A DNA stretch of 64,000 nt from Ostreococcus lucimarinus CCE9901 (Eukaryota; Chlorophyta; Mamiellophyceae; Mamiellales; Bathycoccaceae). Both the position numbers and the translations under genes were made by a program. Position 1 is the stretch's first letter, and each line of letters opens with the position of its first letter. The stretch is from NCBI RefSeq assembly GCF_000092065.1, contig NC_009357.1, forward strand, positions 558,001 through 622,000, written 5' to 3'. Below the pieces are notes generated by a model, which was given only the letters and a program-made list of their open reading frames with translations, did not search any database and was not told the origin of the DNA. Shown piece after piece: positions 1-10,459 of this stretch.

Positions 1-3000
1 ACAAGGTCTCGGATGCCGTTCGCTTTCGCGCACTTGTCTCGTTTGAACGCCGGATTGGGAACGAAAATACACCTTGCTTGATCTAAATTCAAGCGCTCAT
101 TTCCACTGATCGTGGTCAGATGCCAAAGCAATGTGTCTGATGCCGCGGCGCGAACGTCCTCGCGATCGGATTTGATGAGTTTTAAGACAGATTCGACAAG
201 ATTGGCGTCACGTTCATGAGTGAGCACAGCGATGAGAGCGTGCACGATGTGAGGTACGATCTCGTCGGCATCCCATGCTCCAGCGCCAACATGGAGCATC
301 GCAGTCGCACTATTTGCCAATGTGGCTAAATAAGGAGATGAGTCCAACAATGCGTTTGGACGTCGGATTGCGAGACGGCCAAGTTTTCGCATCGCGCAAT
401 AGAACTCAAAAAGGTCGTCGTCTGAGACACTCATCGGCCGCTTCAAAATTCGAGGACAGATGCGTTCGGCAACCTTGTGACCGAATAATAACGTTGAGTT
501 ATCTTTGATGTTAACTGCTGTCAGCGTATTATCGCGAGTGTGGACACTCAATACTTTCCAGGCGATAAACTTCGCTGAACGATGTGCTGGGGTTTCCAAT
601 GTAACAAATTGCCTTTTCCTCAACATTGATTCGTAGCACACGCGCAGCTTGCTCGATTTCAAGTCAAGCTCGCAGTGTCGCAGCGCCTGGATGATTGAAG
701 TCGTACCGCTCAGCCACGCTGAAGAATCTGTGATCTCACTATCCTTTTGACGAACCAAGTGGCGCCTAGCACGACTCACGTGAGATGCAAGCGCATCATC
801 AATCGCCTGAGTTTCGCTATCACGCTCAACTTTCATGTCTGCTTCAAATACATCCTCGTTGCACGCATACACCTCCATTCGGTCGATACGTATGCATAGC
901 TGATTCACAGACTCAGCAACAAATTTGAGCTTTAGCGGTTGCGTACTACTTTTGATGGTATTAGACTCTGAGCATGTGAACGGCACGTCGTACCATCTCT
1001 TTGATTCGCGTTCAAATTTGACCACTCTTCCCCCAGGAAGGATGAGCTTTGAAGGCGCATGAGACTGCACCGTCATACCGCCAACATGAATTCGAACGCC
1101 TCGAATAACACGTAGATCTCCGCCTCCTAACTCCAATGTTAAATGTGCATCGTCAGAATTTGCCGATTCTATGTAACCGTCGTCTGATTGTAGGACGCCA
1201 CGCAACGCCGCCGGAAGTGATCCTCGATTGAAAGATCCGCCGAAGTCAACATTCGACGTTACCTTGGCAAGTTTCTCAAAAAAGTCGTACGGAAATCTCG
1301 TCACACTCGTCGAAACTTCTTCAGTACGTGCTTCTAAGAATTGACTTTTCGGCGTAGGTGACGACTTCACGGCTTCGTAAGAGTTGATTTGCATCGAACC
1401 ATCGCTGCGCAAAATGATCAGTGCAGATGGAAATTCTCCAGATCCCGTTTTCTGATATCCCACATGACCAACGACGCTTGCAGAAGAAGGAGGTATGGAG
1501 ATTATGCTCGCTTCTAAACCATCAAACACCAGTAGTGCAGCAGAATCGCCCATGGAATCCGTACTGACAAAAACTTGCGCAGGAATTTGCAACGTTGCAT
1601 CTGGACCCGGTTTGTTTGGTAAACAGAAATCTGACACCCTAAATGAGTGATGACTATCATTCAGCTTAGCTTTATTGAGCATTGCGACGGTCACTTTATT
1701 TTCCTCGTTTCGTTCGACACACGAAATGATAACTTCACCGTCGTTCGTGCTGACGATGATAACGTCGTGCGTTTCTGAGTGCATGACAGCTTGCGCACCA
1801 TTCGTATTTTGAATGTCGATTTTACTCGACTCAGTCAATTGAACGATCTCGTTTGCCTGTTTCATTCGCACTTCTTGCACATGCACATCACTTTCACTCG
1901 TTGTCATTGCGTTGCATACATGACCACGGAGTGCAGAGGCGAACCACGCTGACGAAGTGATGCAAGCCGGCGAAGTAGAAATTGTACACACGGGTGTGTA
2001 TGCATCGCAACTCAGGTCATACACACTAGTTGAGTGCTGTCCAGTGATGGAGAACAAATACGTAGAGTTCGAAACCCAAGAAGCGTCTATGATGAGCTCA
2101 AAATCATGCTCACCCGCCGGGGTTCCAAGTCGCAACCTGTCGAGAATTTCTCCGCCTCGGCCAAGTGTGCATATTTGCACCTCGTGTAAACCGACAACGG
2201 CGAGGTAATCTTTGTTCATATGGTTGAATTGAACCTTCATCACCTCGAAACCAATCAAATTCCTAGACAATGGTCTGATACCAACCTTATCTCCGAGTCG
2301 AACTGCCTTATTCTCGCTATTCGTCGGTTGCGCGCCTACGACGATATTCGCGTCCAGAATTGAAAGCTTGTCGCCTTCCGCTATGGCGAGATGCCCATCT
2401 CTCGAGCAAGCTGCGGTATTTCTGACAATGACACCGGAAAGCAGTAACTCTTGTACTTGTGCTTTGCTAGGTACCGGTCCGACTTCGAAGGATCCAGCTT
2501 TGAAATTACGAGCGACGTGTAGCGTGGCGTCAGTGTCTTTGACTTTGATCTCCAAACCATCATCAGCCAAGCTTTGGTCTACTCGTGTAACATCGTCTTC
2601 ATGTAACGGCCTGAACCACGATACGAGTACACTTTCTAACTTGTCCTGCACTTTCGCTTTTTGCAAAGCCATCTTAAGCGCTTCGAGCGCTGAGACAGAG
2701 CAAAGACGTCGAGCGAGGTTCGGCTCGTAAGATTCTTCCATGGATTCTTCACCTTCAGAATCACTGCCTGGATCTATTTCGAAGCGATCGGCCGCCTTTT
2801 CTGACGTTGTTCGACGTGCATTTACGTCTTCCAAGTCGCGTCCGTTTAAACAATAACATCTGTGTTGGGGCGCTGGAGTCGCACCGTCCGCACCGCAGTC
2901 GCAGAAAAATCTTGACTTTCTAGAGTACGCCACTCGATGTCCCGAATGACAGGTTTTCGCGCAGTTGCTGCAGCATCCACGGCTTGCAACAAGATTACAG

Positions 3001-4988
3001 TCATAGCAGAAATACCAATGCTGTTCTTGAAACGACTCACCACTTGTCACGAACGTACAGAGCCCAGATGATACGTCCGTCATATCGTTCGGCTCTGCCC
3101 CGTCGTTCGTATCGTCGTGTGGTAACAGTATTCGGTCGCGCAAGCGGTCGCGATTTCCTTCATCTTGCGCGACAAGGCGCCCCCAAAGCTGTGGGAGCGT
3201 GTTACGTGCGGATTCTTCACCTGAAGGTCGGTCGACGGCGAGCGTCGCAACGGCAGCGTCAAGGACCGCATCCAAGCGCGCAAGTCGGCTTTCGAGCAGT
3301 TCATCCGATGGATTGTCATCCAGTAGATTTTCTGGCATCGCAAATAAATTTCCCAACTCGTCTTGAAGGTTCAAGGCAACGGTCCTAGCGTTCTCACTCG
3401 CAGCTTCTAAATCGTCCTCTGCCTGGTCCCGAAGTGCGAGTTGAGCGTCATTTGTCTCCGTCGGCGTGATATGAGCGGCAGCGAGCTGTTCGACGAGCGG
3501 CATCGACACCAGTTCGTGATTCGCGTTTTTCCTTTCACGCAGCACAAAGCTTACCATCCGTATGGCAGGAATAAATCTTAAAATCTTTGCATCTTCTCCG
3601 GCGAATAGTTTCGCTCGTTCCAAAGTCGCAAGAAGGCACTCCGCAATTGAAGTCGGTCCGTCGCGCTGGCAGCCTAAACCAAGTCGAATCAGCGTCAATG
3701 GGGCAGAGTCTAAAATCAATTTATTCGCTTTCGCCACCGTGAAGCGTTCATCCAATAGGAACGAATCGGGGAACTCTCCTAGAACCGTGGCGAGCAGTCC
3801 GGTCACGCACCCGTGAGATTCATCATTTACGTCGTCGTTGCTCATCATTGCTTCCAGAAATTTCACCACGGAATCTCGAACGTCTAAATCACTGCCGCAG
3901 AGTCTAATCAACACACTCTTTGCCACTGCTTTGCGAGGGAATAAAGCGAAAGATGAATCGATCTTGCGTGCATTTTCCGTGCTCGAAACAGCCACTGTGT
4001 ACAGTGCGCTCGCGAGGGCGCACGACGTTTCGCCCGACAATTCGGTCCAATCTGACGAATTGACGAAGACTGCGACGACGCCTGCGATAAACTTATACTC
4101 ATTATCCGTTAAATGCGGCCCGAGAAGCGTGCACGCCCTTTCGCATTCCAAAACGATGCGATCCGTCACGCGGATCTCTGTGTTCGTGTTAAGCGCCTCC
4201 AAGCACAACTGCGCCATCAGCCGTGGCACCTCTCCCAATCGCATCGCCGTTTTCCCGAGCTTTTGACGCAAAAGAACTGAGCATCGCTCAAGCGTTGAAC
4301 GGTACAGCTCGACGATTAAACCATCCATGGGCGAACTCACCCGCGACGTCTCGCCGCTCACGGAGAATTCCTCAACCGACTCGGAGAGCGCGTGCATGAG
4401 CGCAACCTCTTCGCTCGCCGCGAACTCGCTCACATCGCTCAACGCCCCACTTTCGCAGCGCAACCGTTCCATTATCTTCGCAGACCACCTCTCGGCGTAC
4501 GTTCGCGACGTGCACGCGCGAAGAACGTCTCCCCACCTCGCCGCGAAGTCGCCGTCTCTCCCCGCGTCGGCGCGCTCGAGCGCGAACGCCGCCATCTTCA
4601 TCGCCGTAAAGTACGCATCATAAACCGCCTGTTCATCATCTCTCAACGCCGCACTCAACGCGCTTCCGCACGCCGTGAACGTCCCCACGCACGCTTCACA
4701 AGCCTCCAACGCCGCCGCGCGTCCTCGCGTCGTCGCTCGCCCTCCCAAGACCTCGTCCAATCCGTCCCCGCGTTCGACCAGCGCCTTCAGGCAGTGCGGC
4801 GCAAGCGCGTGCGACGCCATCTTCGACGACCCACGCGACGTCTGTTTCGCCGCCCGTCGCAGCGCTCGCACGAGCTCTTCCAGCCCATCGTTCGCGTCGT
4901 CTTCCTCTTCGTTCGTCCCGATGCGCGTCGCCGTCGTCGTCCTCGTCATCATCGTCGCTTCCGCGTCCCCACCGTCGTCGTCGTCCAT
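1..4988 (-). CDS. BIG: BIG/UBR4-type giant UBR-box protein, N-terminal part (partial)
   Basis: An uninterrupted frame runs from ATG at 4988 to the left edge (1,662 codons), so the C-terminus lies outside the window. About residues 658-711 form a UBR-box zinc finger: WYFCYDCNLVASRGCC, then CHSGH, SRFFCDCG and a final CYC. This is closest to plant BIG and animal UBR4. The family are very large proteins that bind destabilising N-termini and calmodulin and act in proteolysis, membrane traffic and, in plants, auxin transport. Upstream of the finger is a helical, leucine-rich region. Downstream is a long region with beta-propeller-like strands and acidic patches (SDSEGEESMEES). The start is the first ATG after a stop-rich GC tract and opens with an acidic stretch. 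The finger falls earlier than in Arabidopsis BIG, so the algal N-terminus is probably shorter. It is divergent from the JmjC gene. Identity is firm from the finger; the function of the rest is by family. Confidence 0.85.
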   Translation of the reverse strand, partial: MDDDDGGDAEATMMTRTTTATRIGTNEEEDDANDGLEELVRALRRAAKQTSRGSSKMASHALAPHCLKALVERGDGLDEVLGGRATTRGRAAALEACEACVGTFTACGSALSAALRDDEQAVYDAYFTAMKMAAFALERADAGRDGDFAARWGDVLRACTSRTYAERWSAKIMERLRCESGALSDVSEFAASEEVALMHALSESVEEFSVSGETSRVSSPMDGLIVELYRSTLERCSVLLRQKLGKTAMRLGEVPRLMAQLCLEALNTNTEIRVTDRIVLECERACTLLGPHLTDNEYKFIAGVVAVFVNSSDWTELSGETSCALASALYTVAVSSTENARKIDSSFALFPRKAVAKSVLIRLCGSDLDVRDSVVKFLEAMMSNDDVNDESHGCVTGLLATVLGEFPDSFLLDERFTVAKANKLILDSAPLTLIRLGLGCQRDGPTSIAECLLATLERAKLFAGEDAKILRFIPAIRMVSFVLRERKNANHELVSMPLVEQLAAAHITPTETNDAQLALRDQAEDDLEAASENARTVALNLQDELGNLFAMPENLLDDNPSDELLESRLARLDAVLDAAVATLAVDRPSGEESARNTLPQLWGRLVAQDEGNRDRLRDRILLPHDDTNDGAEPNDMTDVSSGLCTFVTSGESFQEQHWYFCYDCNLVASRGCCSNCAKTCHSGHRVAYSRKSRFFCDCGADGATPAPQHRCYCLNGRDLEDVNARRTTSEKAADRFEIDPGSDSEGEESMEESYEPNLARRLCSVSALEALKMALQKAKVQDKLESVLVSWFRPLHEDDVTRVDQSLADDGLEIKVKDTDATLHVARNFKAGSFEVGPVPSKAQVQELLLSGVIVRNTAACSRDGHLAIAEGDKLSILDANIVVGAQPTNSENKAVRLGDKVGIRPLSRNLIGFEVMKVQFNHMNKDYLAVVGLHEVQICTLGRGGEILDRLRLGTPAGEHDFELIIDASWVSNSTYLFSITGQHSTSVYDLSCDAYTPVCTISTSPACITSSAWFASALRGHVCNAMTTSESDVHVQEVRMKQANEIVQLTESSKIDIQNTNGAQAVMHSETHDVIIVSTNDGEVIISCVERNEENKVTVAMLNKAKLNDSHHSFRVSDFCLPNKPGPDATLQIPAQVFVSTDSMGDSAALLVFDGLEASIISIPPSSASVVGHVGYQKTGSGEFPSALIILRSDGSMQINSYEAVKSSPTPKSQFLEARTEEVSTSVTRFPYDFFEKLAKVTSNVDFGGSFNRGSLPAALRGVLQSDDGYIESANSDDAHLTLELGGGDLRVIRGVRIHVGGMTVQSHAPSKLILPGGRVVKFERESKRWYDVPFTCSESNTIKSSTQPLKLKFVAESVNQLCIRIDRMEVYACNEDVFEADMKVERDSETQAIDDALASHVSRARRHLVRQKDSEITDSSAWLSGTTSIIQALRHCELDLKSSKLRVCYESMLRKRQFVTLETPAHRSAKFIAWKVLSVHTRDNTLTAVNIKDNSTLLFGHKVAERICPRILKRPMSVSDDDLFEFYCAMRKLGRLAIRRPNALLDSSPYLATLANSATAMLHVGAGAWDADEIVPHIVHALIAVLTHERDANLVESVLKLIKSDREDVRAAASDTLLWHLTTISGNERLNLDQARCIFVPNPAFKRDKCAKANGIRDL

Positions 4989-5592
4989 CGCGCGCGCGCG
5001 CGCGTCCTCGCGAGACCTCGCGTTCGCGCTCTCGCGCGTCTCGTCGTCCGTCGCCGCGCGCGCGACGCCGCGGTCGCCCGCGCGTCGCGTCGCGTCCGAA
5101 TCGGCATTCATCTCGCGTCGCGTCGCGCGCGCGTCGTCGTCGTCGCTCGCGTTCGCTCGCGTCGCGCGCGTCTCGCGCGTCTCGCGTCGCGTCGCTCGCG
5201 CGCGCGTCGCGGCGTCGCGATGCGCGGCGCGCGCGTCGCGGCGTCGCCGACGGACGACGGCGGTTACGCCGCGTCACCGGACTGTTTGCCTGTGCGGACA
5301 GACGGATATGGACATACAGTGCGCCGACTGTTTCGCGCGCGCGTCCGCGACGTCCGCGACGCGGGCGCGACGCAGACGTCGGCGCGCGCGCGCGGGGTCG
5401 CACCGTCGCGCGAACGCGCGCGCGGTTTTATCCGCATCGGTTCGCGCGCGCGCGGCGCGCGAAGGCGCGTCGCAGAGGCGCGGAGACGGCGATCGCCGTC
5501 GCCCGCGCGGGACGCGCATCGCGCGGCGCGAACGAAGCGACGACGCCGGCGACGACGCGATCTCGACGGACGCGCGCGCGGAAGCGCGAACG
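4989..5592. promoter_or_regulatory. Divergent intergenic region, BIG / JmjC gene
   Basis: About 600 bases between the two start codons, extremely rich in CG dinucleotides and (CGCG)n runs. Open frames cross it on both strands but read as Arg/Ala/Ser low complexity. The JmjC frame stays open through it, so upstream ATGs at 5311 or 4921 are possible alternative starts. I see no RNA gene or clear TATA box. Confidence 0.5.
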
Positions 5593-7440
5593 ATGGATGC
5601 GACTGCGGTGACACCGCCGACGCGGTCGAGGTCGCCGCCGACGCCGCCGAGCGCGAGCGGGGGAGGGAAGGGAGGGACGGCGGGCGGCGCCGCGGCGCCG
5701 GCGAGCGCGAAGCGAGCGAAGCGAGTCGACGGGCTCGGTGTCGATGCGCTCGGGAACGCGCCGGACGTGGATGAACGAGGAGAGTTGATGTTTGGATGCG
5801 AAAAGTGTGGGTTCGAGCCGGACGGGTGCGAGGCGTGTTTGGGCGGACCGCCGATTCGGAGCGCGTGCGCGTGGGACGAAGCGCGCGCGAGGGACGTGCC
5901 GCCTGTGAAGACGTACAGACCGACGGAGCAGGAGTGGGCGGGCGATCCTTTGGAGTACATAAATTCCATTCGTCCAGAGGCGGAGAAATATGGGGTGTGT
6001 AACATCATTCCCCCGGCGAGTTGGCAGCCCGAGTTTTGCTTGCCTGGGAAGGAAAAGTTGCGGTTTCGGACGAGAATACAGGCGTTGAACGAGTTGCAGA
6101 ATCGACCCGCGGGGCCGAGCGCGAGGGCGCGAGCGAAGATGCTCGAAGAAGAGAAGAACGGGGTCAAATCGACGAAGAATCAGGGCGTGGCGTCGGGTGG
6201 ACGCATGAGCGGCGGACGCATGGGCGCCTCGGCGCAAGCCGACGCGGACGCCGTAGCGGAAAAGTATGGCTTCCAACAAGGACAACGACACAATTTGGCG
6301 ACTTTGGAGCGATACTCGAAATATTTCAAGCGAAAATACTTCAGCAAAAATGGAAAACCGGTGGAGAACGTGACGGTGAAAGATATGGAAGGGGAATTTT
6401 GGCGTCTCATCGAGGACAACAAGGGGCGAAGCGTCGAGGTGATTTACGGCGCCGACATCGCCACCATGGACGTCGGAAGTGGATTCGCAAAGAAAGGTAG
6501 CGCGTCGTGTCCGCCTGGGCAAGAGCGTTACGCTGAAAGTCCGTGGAACGTGTGCAACATGCCGTACAATTCAGAAAGCTGTTTGAGTCACGTCGAGGCG
6601 ACCACGGGCATCACCGTGCCTTGGTTGTACTTTGGCATGACGATGTCCGCGTTTTGCTGGCACGTCGAAGATCACAACTTTTACAGCGTCAACTATCACC
6701 ACTTTGGCGCACCGAAGGTTTGGTATTCCATTCCCGCCACGCACTCAAAACAGTTTGAAGAGGTGATGCGCAAGCGTTTGCCGCATTTATTTCAATCGCA
6801 ACCAGACTTGCTCCACAGCTTGGTCACCATCTTGTCCCCGAAAGTGCTGCAAGACGAAGGAATTCCCGTGTATCGCGTGGAACAACACCCGCGAAGTTAC
6901 ATTATCACTTTCCCGTACGCGTACCACGCTGGGTTCAACACAGGTTTCAATTGCGCCGAGGCAGTCAACTTTGCACCAATAGACTGGTTACCCTTTGGCG
7001 TCGGCGCCACGGAGCGTTACGTGAGCGATAAGCGATATCAATCCGTGGCACACGACCAGCTATTATCTACTCTCACGGAGAGCGCACATAAGCACCCGCG
7101 GTTCCCTCCGGTTCTTGCCGAGGTAATGCGAGTGCGAGTCAAGGAAGAAGACGAACGTCGCACCGCGGCAAAGAGATCCGTCGCGCACGAAGTTCGCATG
7201 AAAAACACCACAGAAGCGCCAGACTTTAACGAACGCGATTGTACGACATGTTTGGCCGATTTGAACTGGTCCTGTGTCACGTGCGCGTGCACGTTCGCGA
7301 AGAGTCGCGGTTACGCCTACTGCCTGCGGTGCGTCAAAGCGTGCGAGTGCGAGGCAGAAAAACGCACGCTCTTCTTTAGGAACACGCTCGACGAACTACG
7401 CGAAAAGGTTCGCACGCTCGAAAATCTAGCAAGCATGTAA
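5593..7440 (+). CDS. JmjN/JmjC histone demethylase, KDM5/JMJ14-like
   Basis: 615 residues from the ATG at 5593. The N-terminus has a Cys cluster (CEKCGFEPDGCEAC, about residues 68-81). A JmjN segment follows (KTYRPTEQEW...DPLEYINSIRP, about 105-130). The JmjC domain is at about 315-480 and carries the Fe(II) ligands HVEDHN near residue 356 and the distal histidine in AYHAGFNTGFN. A C5HC2 zinc finger (CTTCLADLNWSC ... YCLRCVKAC) lies near the C-terminus. The family removes methyl groups from histone H3 Lys4 using 2-oxoglutarate and O2 in the nucleus. JmjN + JmjC + C5HC2 is the KDM5 / plant JMJ14-15-18 set. The FYRN/FYRC domains of the plant proteins and the PHD/ARID domains of animal KDM5 are absent. 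The stop is only 43 bases from the convergent neighbour's stop. The frame extends upstream to 4675 as low complexity, so the start is uncertain; the domains are not. Confidence 0.88.
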   Translation: MDATAVTPPTRSRSPPTPPSASGGGKGGTAGGAAAPASAKRAKRVDGLGVDALGNAPDVDERGELMFGCEKCGFEPDGCEACLGGPPIRSACAWDEARARDVPPVKTYRPTEQEWAGDPLEYINSIRPEAEKYGVCNIIPPASWQPEFCLPGKEKLRFRTRIQALNELQNRPAGPSARARAKMLEEEKNGVKSTKNQGVASGGRMSGGRMGASAQADADAVAEKYGFQQGQRHNLATLERYSKYFKRKYFSKNGKPVENVTVKDMEGEFWRLIEDNKGRSVEVIYGADIATMDVGSGFAKKGSASCPPGQERYAESPWNVCNMPYNSESCLSHVEATTGITVPWLYFGMTMSAFCWHVEDHNFYSVNYHHFGAPKVWYSIPATHSKQFEEVMRKRLPHLFQSQPDLLHSLVTILSPKVLQDEGIPVYRVEQHPRSYIITFPYAYHAGFNTGFNCAEAVNFAPIDWLPFGVGATERYVSDKRYQSVAHDQLLSTLTESAHKHPRFPPVLAEVMRVRVKEEDERRTAAKRSVAHEVRMKNTTEAPDFNERDCTTCLADLNWSCVTCACTFAKSRGYAYCLRCVKACECEAEKRTLFFRNTLDELREKVRTLENLASM

Positions 7441-7483
7441 ACGACATGTGTGTAATGTACAATTGTGCTAATGTACGGCTATA

Positions 7484-8368
7484 CTACCAACCATCTGAAG
7501 TTAAATCGCCGCTCATACTGGCCTCGACTTGTCGCAGCGTTCCGTTATCATACAAAATCATATCGTGGCGGCTTTGCACGCTCAACAGCAAACCAGGCTG
7601 CCCACCGAGCACCTTAGTCAACGTTTCGTCGTCCGTTACGCTCAGCTTTTCCTTCAACGCCTCGATGTTCTCTCGAAAGTCGCGAACGTCCCACAGCTCT
7701 GGGAAATCCGAAAGAATCTTGTCCCATCGCAAGCGCGGCGCGCACGCGCGCAAATCACTGATCTTCTTTTGCAGCTCATCCGCATCAGCGAGCAATAAAC
7801 TCGGCCTCGCCGCGACCATCCTTTCCAAATTCGCCTCTGGTAAGATGTCTTTCAATCGAATCATCGCCAAAGCCACGTCTGGCACGCGCGCCGCCAGCCG
7901 CGTCACGTCCGCGATCCTAATGTCCCCCATCCGCCCCTCCAGCCCCGGCACGAGCGTAAACAACTGCGCCAGCCGCTTCCCAACCTCATCCTCGTCGATT
8001 CCGAGCTCATCGCTCACCGTCATCACGCAAAACCGCATCTTCCCGGCGTCGTCCCAGCCCGGCTGTTCGCTGATGTTCTCCGAAGCCTCCTCCTCTCCCA
8101 CGATGTCCCCCAATTCGTTCACCAAGTGCGCCTTACGCTTCGACTTATACGTCCCGACGTTCCACGTCCCATCCGCGAGCTCACGCAGCGCGCCGATCGC
8201 GTCCTCGGTGACTCGCTCGCCCTCCGTCGCCCGCGCGGTGGCGCGTTCGCGTCCCGAACCACACCATCGCGCGCGCGCGCGTCGCGCCGTCGTCGTCGTC
8301 GTCGTCGTCAGCGCGCGCGTCATCGTCGACGCCGACGGACTCGCGGTCGTTCGCACCACCAACGCCAT
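7484..8368 (-). CDS. mTERF-like helical-repeat protein, probably organellar
   Basis: 294 residues from the ATG at 8368 (MALVVRTTASPSAS). The frame is open further upstream, but only to a GTG. The first 45 residues are rich in Thr, Ala and Arg and lack acids, which is typical of algal plastid or mitochondrial transit peptides. The mature part is made of about 35-residue helical units with leucine/proline spacing (AARPSLLL, LGGQPGLLL, LVPGLEGRMG). This resembles mTERF repeats, which bind organellar nucleic acid, although the resemblance is moderate and fewer units are visible than in typical members. It is divergent from the CDPK gene (198 bp between starts) and convergent with the JmjC gene. 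Alternative: an unrelated alpha-helical plastid protein. Confidence 0.6.
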   Translation of the reverse strand: MALVVRTTASPSASTMTRALTTTTTTTARRARARWCGSGRERATARATEGERVTEDAIGALRELADGTWNVGTYKSKRKAHLVNELGDIVGEEEASENISEQPGWDDAGKMRFCVMTVSDELGIDEDEVGKRLAQLFTLVPGLEGRMGDIRIADVTRLAARVPDVALAMIRLKDILPEANLERMVAARPSLLLADADELQKKISDLRACAPRLRWDKILSDFPELWDVRDFRENIEALKEKLSVTDDETLTKVLGGQPGLLLSVQSRHDMILYDNGTLRQVEASMSGDLTSDGW

Positions 8369-8566
8369 CGTCGTCGTCGTCGTCGTCGCGCGTCGTCGTG
8401 CGTCGTCGCGCGTCGTCGCGCGTCGCCGTCGCCGCGTCGCCGTAGGCGCCGCGCGCGGTGTGATTATCGACGAATCGCGAATGCGCGGTGCGCGCGGTCT
8501 GCGCGGCACACCGCGCCGACGCCGCGACTCGACCGATCGACCGAGCGAGCGACCGAGACATAAACC

Positions 8567-10253
8567 ATGGGCGTGTGTGGATCATCGCCCGCGGTGCCGG
8601 TGCGTCGCGCGACGCGAACGCGAACGACGCGAACGACGCGTGTGGAATAATCGTGGCGTCGAATTGCCACGTTGAATTCCCGCGCGCGATCGAGCGCGCG
8701 ACCGCGATGGGAACGCGCGATGAGGCGATGAGAACGGTGATAGGGGCGTGAAGAGCGAGACGTGAATCGAGACTGACCGCGCGCGTGATCGTTGACGCGT
8801 TTCGCGCGAGTAGTATGAGGAAACGAATAAGCGGACGGGGAAGCAGAATCCCGTGGGGAAAACCGCGCGACCGTCGAGCGTGCTCGGACGGGAAACGCCG
8901 GATGTGAATGATTTATTTGAGTTCCACGAAGAACTTGGACGCGGTCAGTTCGGGACGACGTTCTTGGTGACAGAAAAGGCGACCGGTCGTAAGTGCGCGT
9001 GCAAGGCTATCTCTAAGCGTCAATTGTCGAACGCCGAGGACATTGAAGAGGTGAGAAATGAAGTGAGAATTCTTCATCACCTCGCCGGTCACGAGCACGT
9101 CGTCGAACTCGTCGGTGCGTATGAAGGAAGCAAGCACGTGTACATCGTCATGGAACTCTTGTCCGGCGGCGAATTGTTCGATCGCATTGTTGAAAAGGGC
9201 AAGTACAGTGAAAAGGACGCGTCCGAGACGGTGCGCACCATCGTTGAAACTGTTCAATACTGCCACGAGTTGAGCGTCATGCACCGTGATTTGAAGCCTG
9301 AAAATTTTGTCTTGAAGAATAAGGATAAGAATTCTCCGGTCTGCGCTATCGATTTCGGTTTATCTACGTTCTTCCGCGAGAACCAAGTCTTCATGGATCT
9401 TGTCGGGAGCCCGTACTACGTTGCGCCGGAAGTATTGCGTCGTCGATACTCAAACGAATCCGACGTCTGGTCATGCGGTATCATCCTTTACATTCTCTTG
9501 TCTGGTGTCCCGCCGTTCTGGGCTCAAACCGAGCAAGGAATTTTCGACGCCATCTTGCAAGGCGCACTGGATCTCGAGAGCGACCCATGGCCGAAGATCA
9601 GTGCGGAGGCGAAAGAACTCATCTCTGGCATGCTCCAAGCGGACCCGAAGAAGCGCCTGACGGCGGCTCAAGTGTTGAAACACCCGTGGGTGGCTGATCC
9701 GAACGTTGCGCCGAAGACAAAGCTAGACAACGTCGTGTTCAAGCGGTTCAAGAACTTTGCTGGTATTTCCAAGTTCAAGAGGATGGGTTTGATGGCGATG
9801 GCTCGCACCATGACTGCGGACGAAGTCGCTGGCTTGAGAGAACTCTTCAAGAGCTTCGATACCGACAACTCTGGTACGATTTCCATCGACGAACTTCGCC
9901 AAGGCTTGAAACTCAAGTCTGCGGGTCCCGCAATGGAGGAACTCCGCACACTCATGAAGACTATTGACGTCGATGGCAGCGGCGAACTTGACTACGAAGA
10001 GTTCATTGCCGCTACGCTCGCGCAATCGAGACAAGCGTCCGACGCCGCTGTGAGACGCGCTTTTGATTACTTTGATACCGATGGGGATGGTTCCATCACG
10101 GTGCAAGAATTTGAACAAGCCTTCAAAAAGATGTCTGATGTTGAGCGTGCCAACTTGGGAGACATTGGCGAGTTGATTGCCAGCGCCGACACTGACGGTG
10201 ATGGTTGCATCGATTTCAACGAGTTTATGGCTATGATGAAAGCGGACAAGTAG
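8567..10253 (+). CDS. Calcium-dependent protein kinase (CDPK), two exons
   Basis: Model: exon 1 8567..8599, exon 2 about 8814..10253 (about 490 aa). The long frame has no ATG before the kinase domain; its first start-like codon is a GTG at 8853. Upstream, ATG GGC GTG TGT encodes MGVCGSSPAVP, the classic CDPK N-terminus with myristoylatable Gly2 and palmitoylatable Cys4, followed by a GTGCGT donor. In-frame acceptors exist at 8813, 8819, 8831, 8843 and 8846, so the exact junction is uncertain but the frame is kept. The kinase has a glycine loop (GRGQFGTTF), HRDLKPEN and DFGLS. An autoinhibitory junction follows, then four EF-hands with intact ligands (DTDNSGTISIDE, DVDGSGELDYEE, DTDGDGSITVQE, DTDGDGCIDFNE). 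The protein would be a membrane-anchored Ser/Thr kinase activated directly by Ca2+. Confidence 0.9.
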
Positions 10254-10459
10254 GCTGCGCGCGCTTCGCTGGGCCGTATTTAATACTGCCGGTACTTTAT
10301 TTTCAATCTCTCGTTTTTCATATAATTAACAAGAAGGTAACGTAAATGAGAAACGAAGCGCTCCGCGCTCGTCGCTCGCAACCAACGCGCAAACATTTGC
10401 CATCGCGTACTATCGTAGACGAACGGCGACGAAACCATCGTAACAGAAGGCGCGACTGA
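10254..10459. other. Convergent intergenic spacer
   Basis: 206 bases between the CDPK and FKBP stops. It holds an AT-rich stretch (about 10276-10345) that probably serves 3' end formation of both genes. No gene seen. Confidence 0.4.

Noticed and set aside
4392-5774. Long plus-strand frame (460 aa), almost all Arg/Ala
   Set aside because: It overlaps BIG on the other strand and the JmjC start; the composition is what CGCG-rich DNA gives in any frame, and there are no domains.
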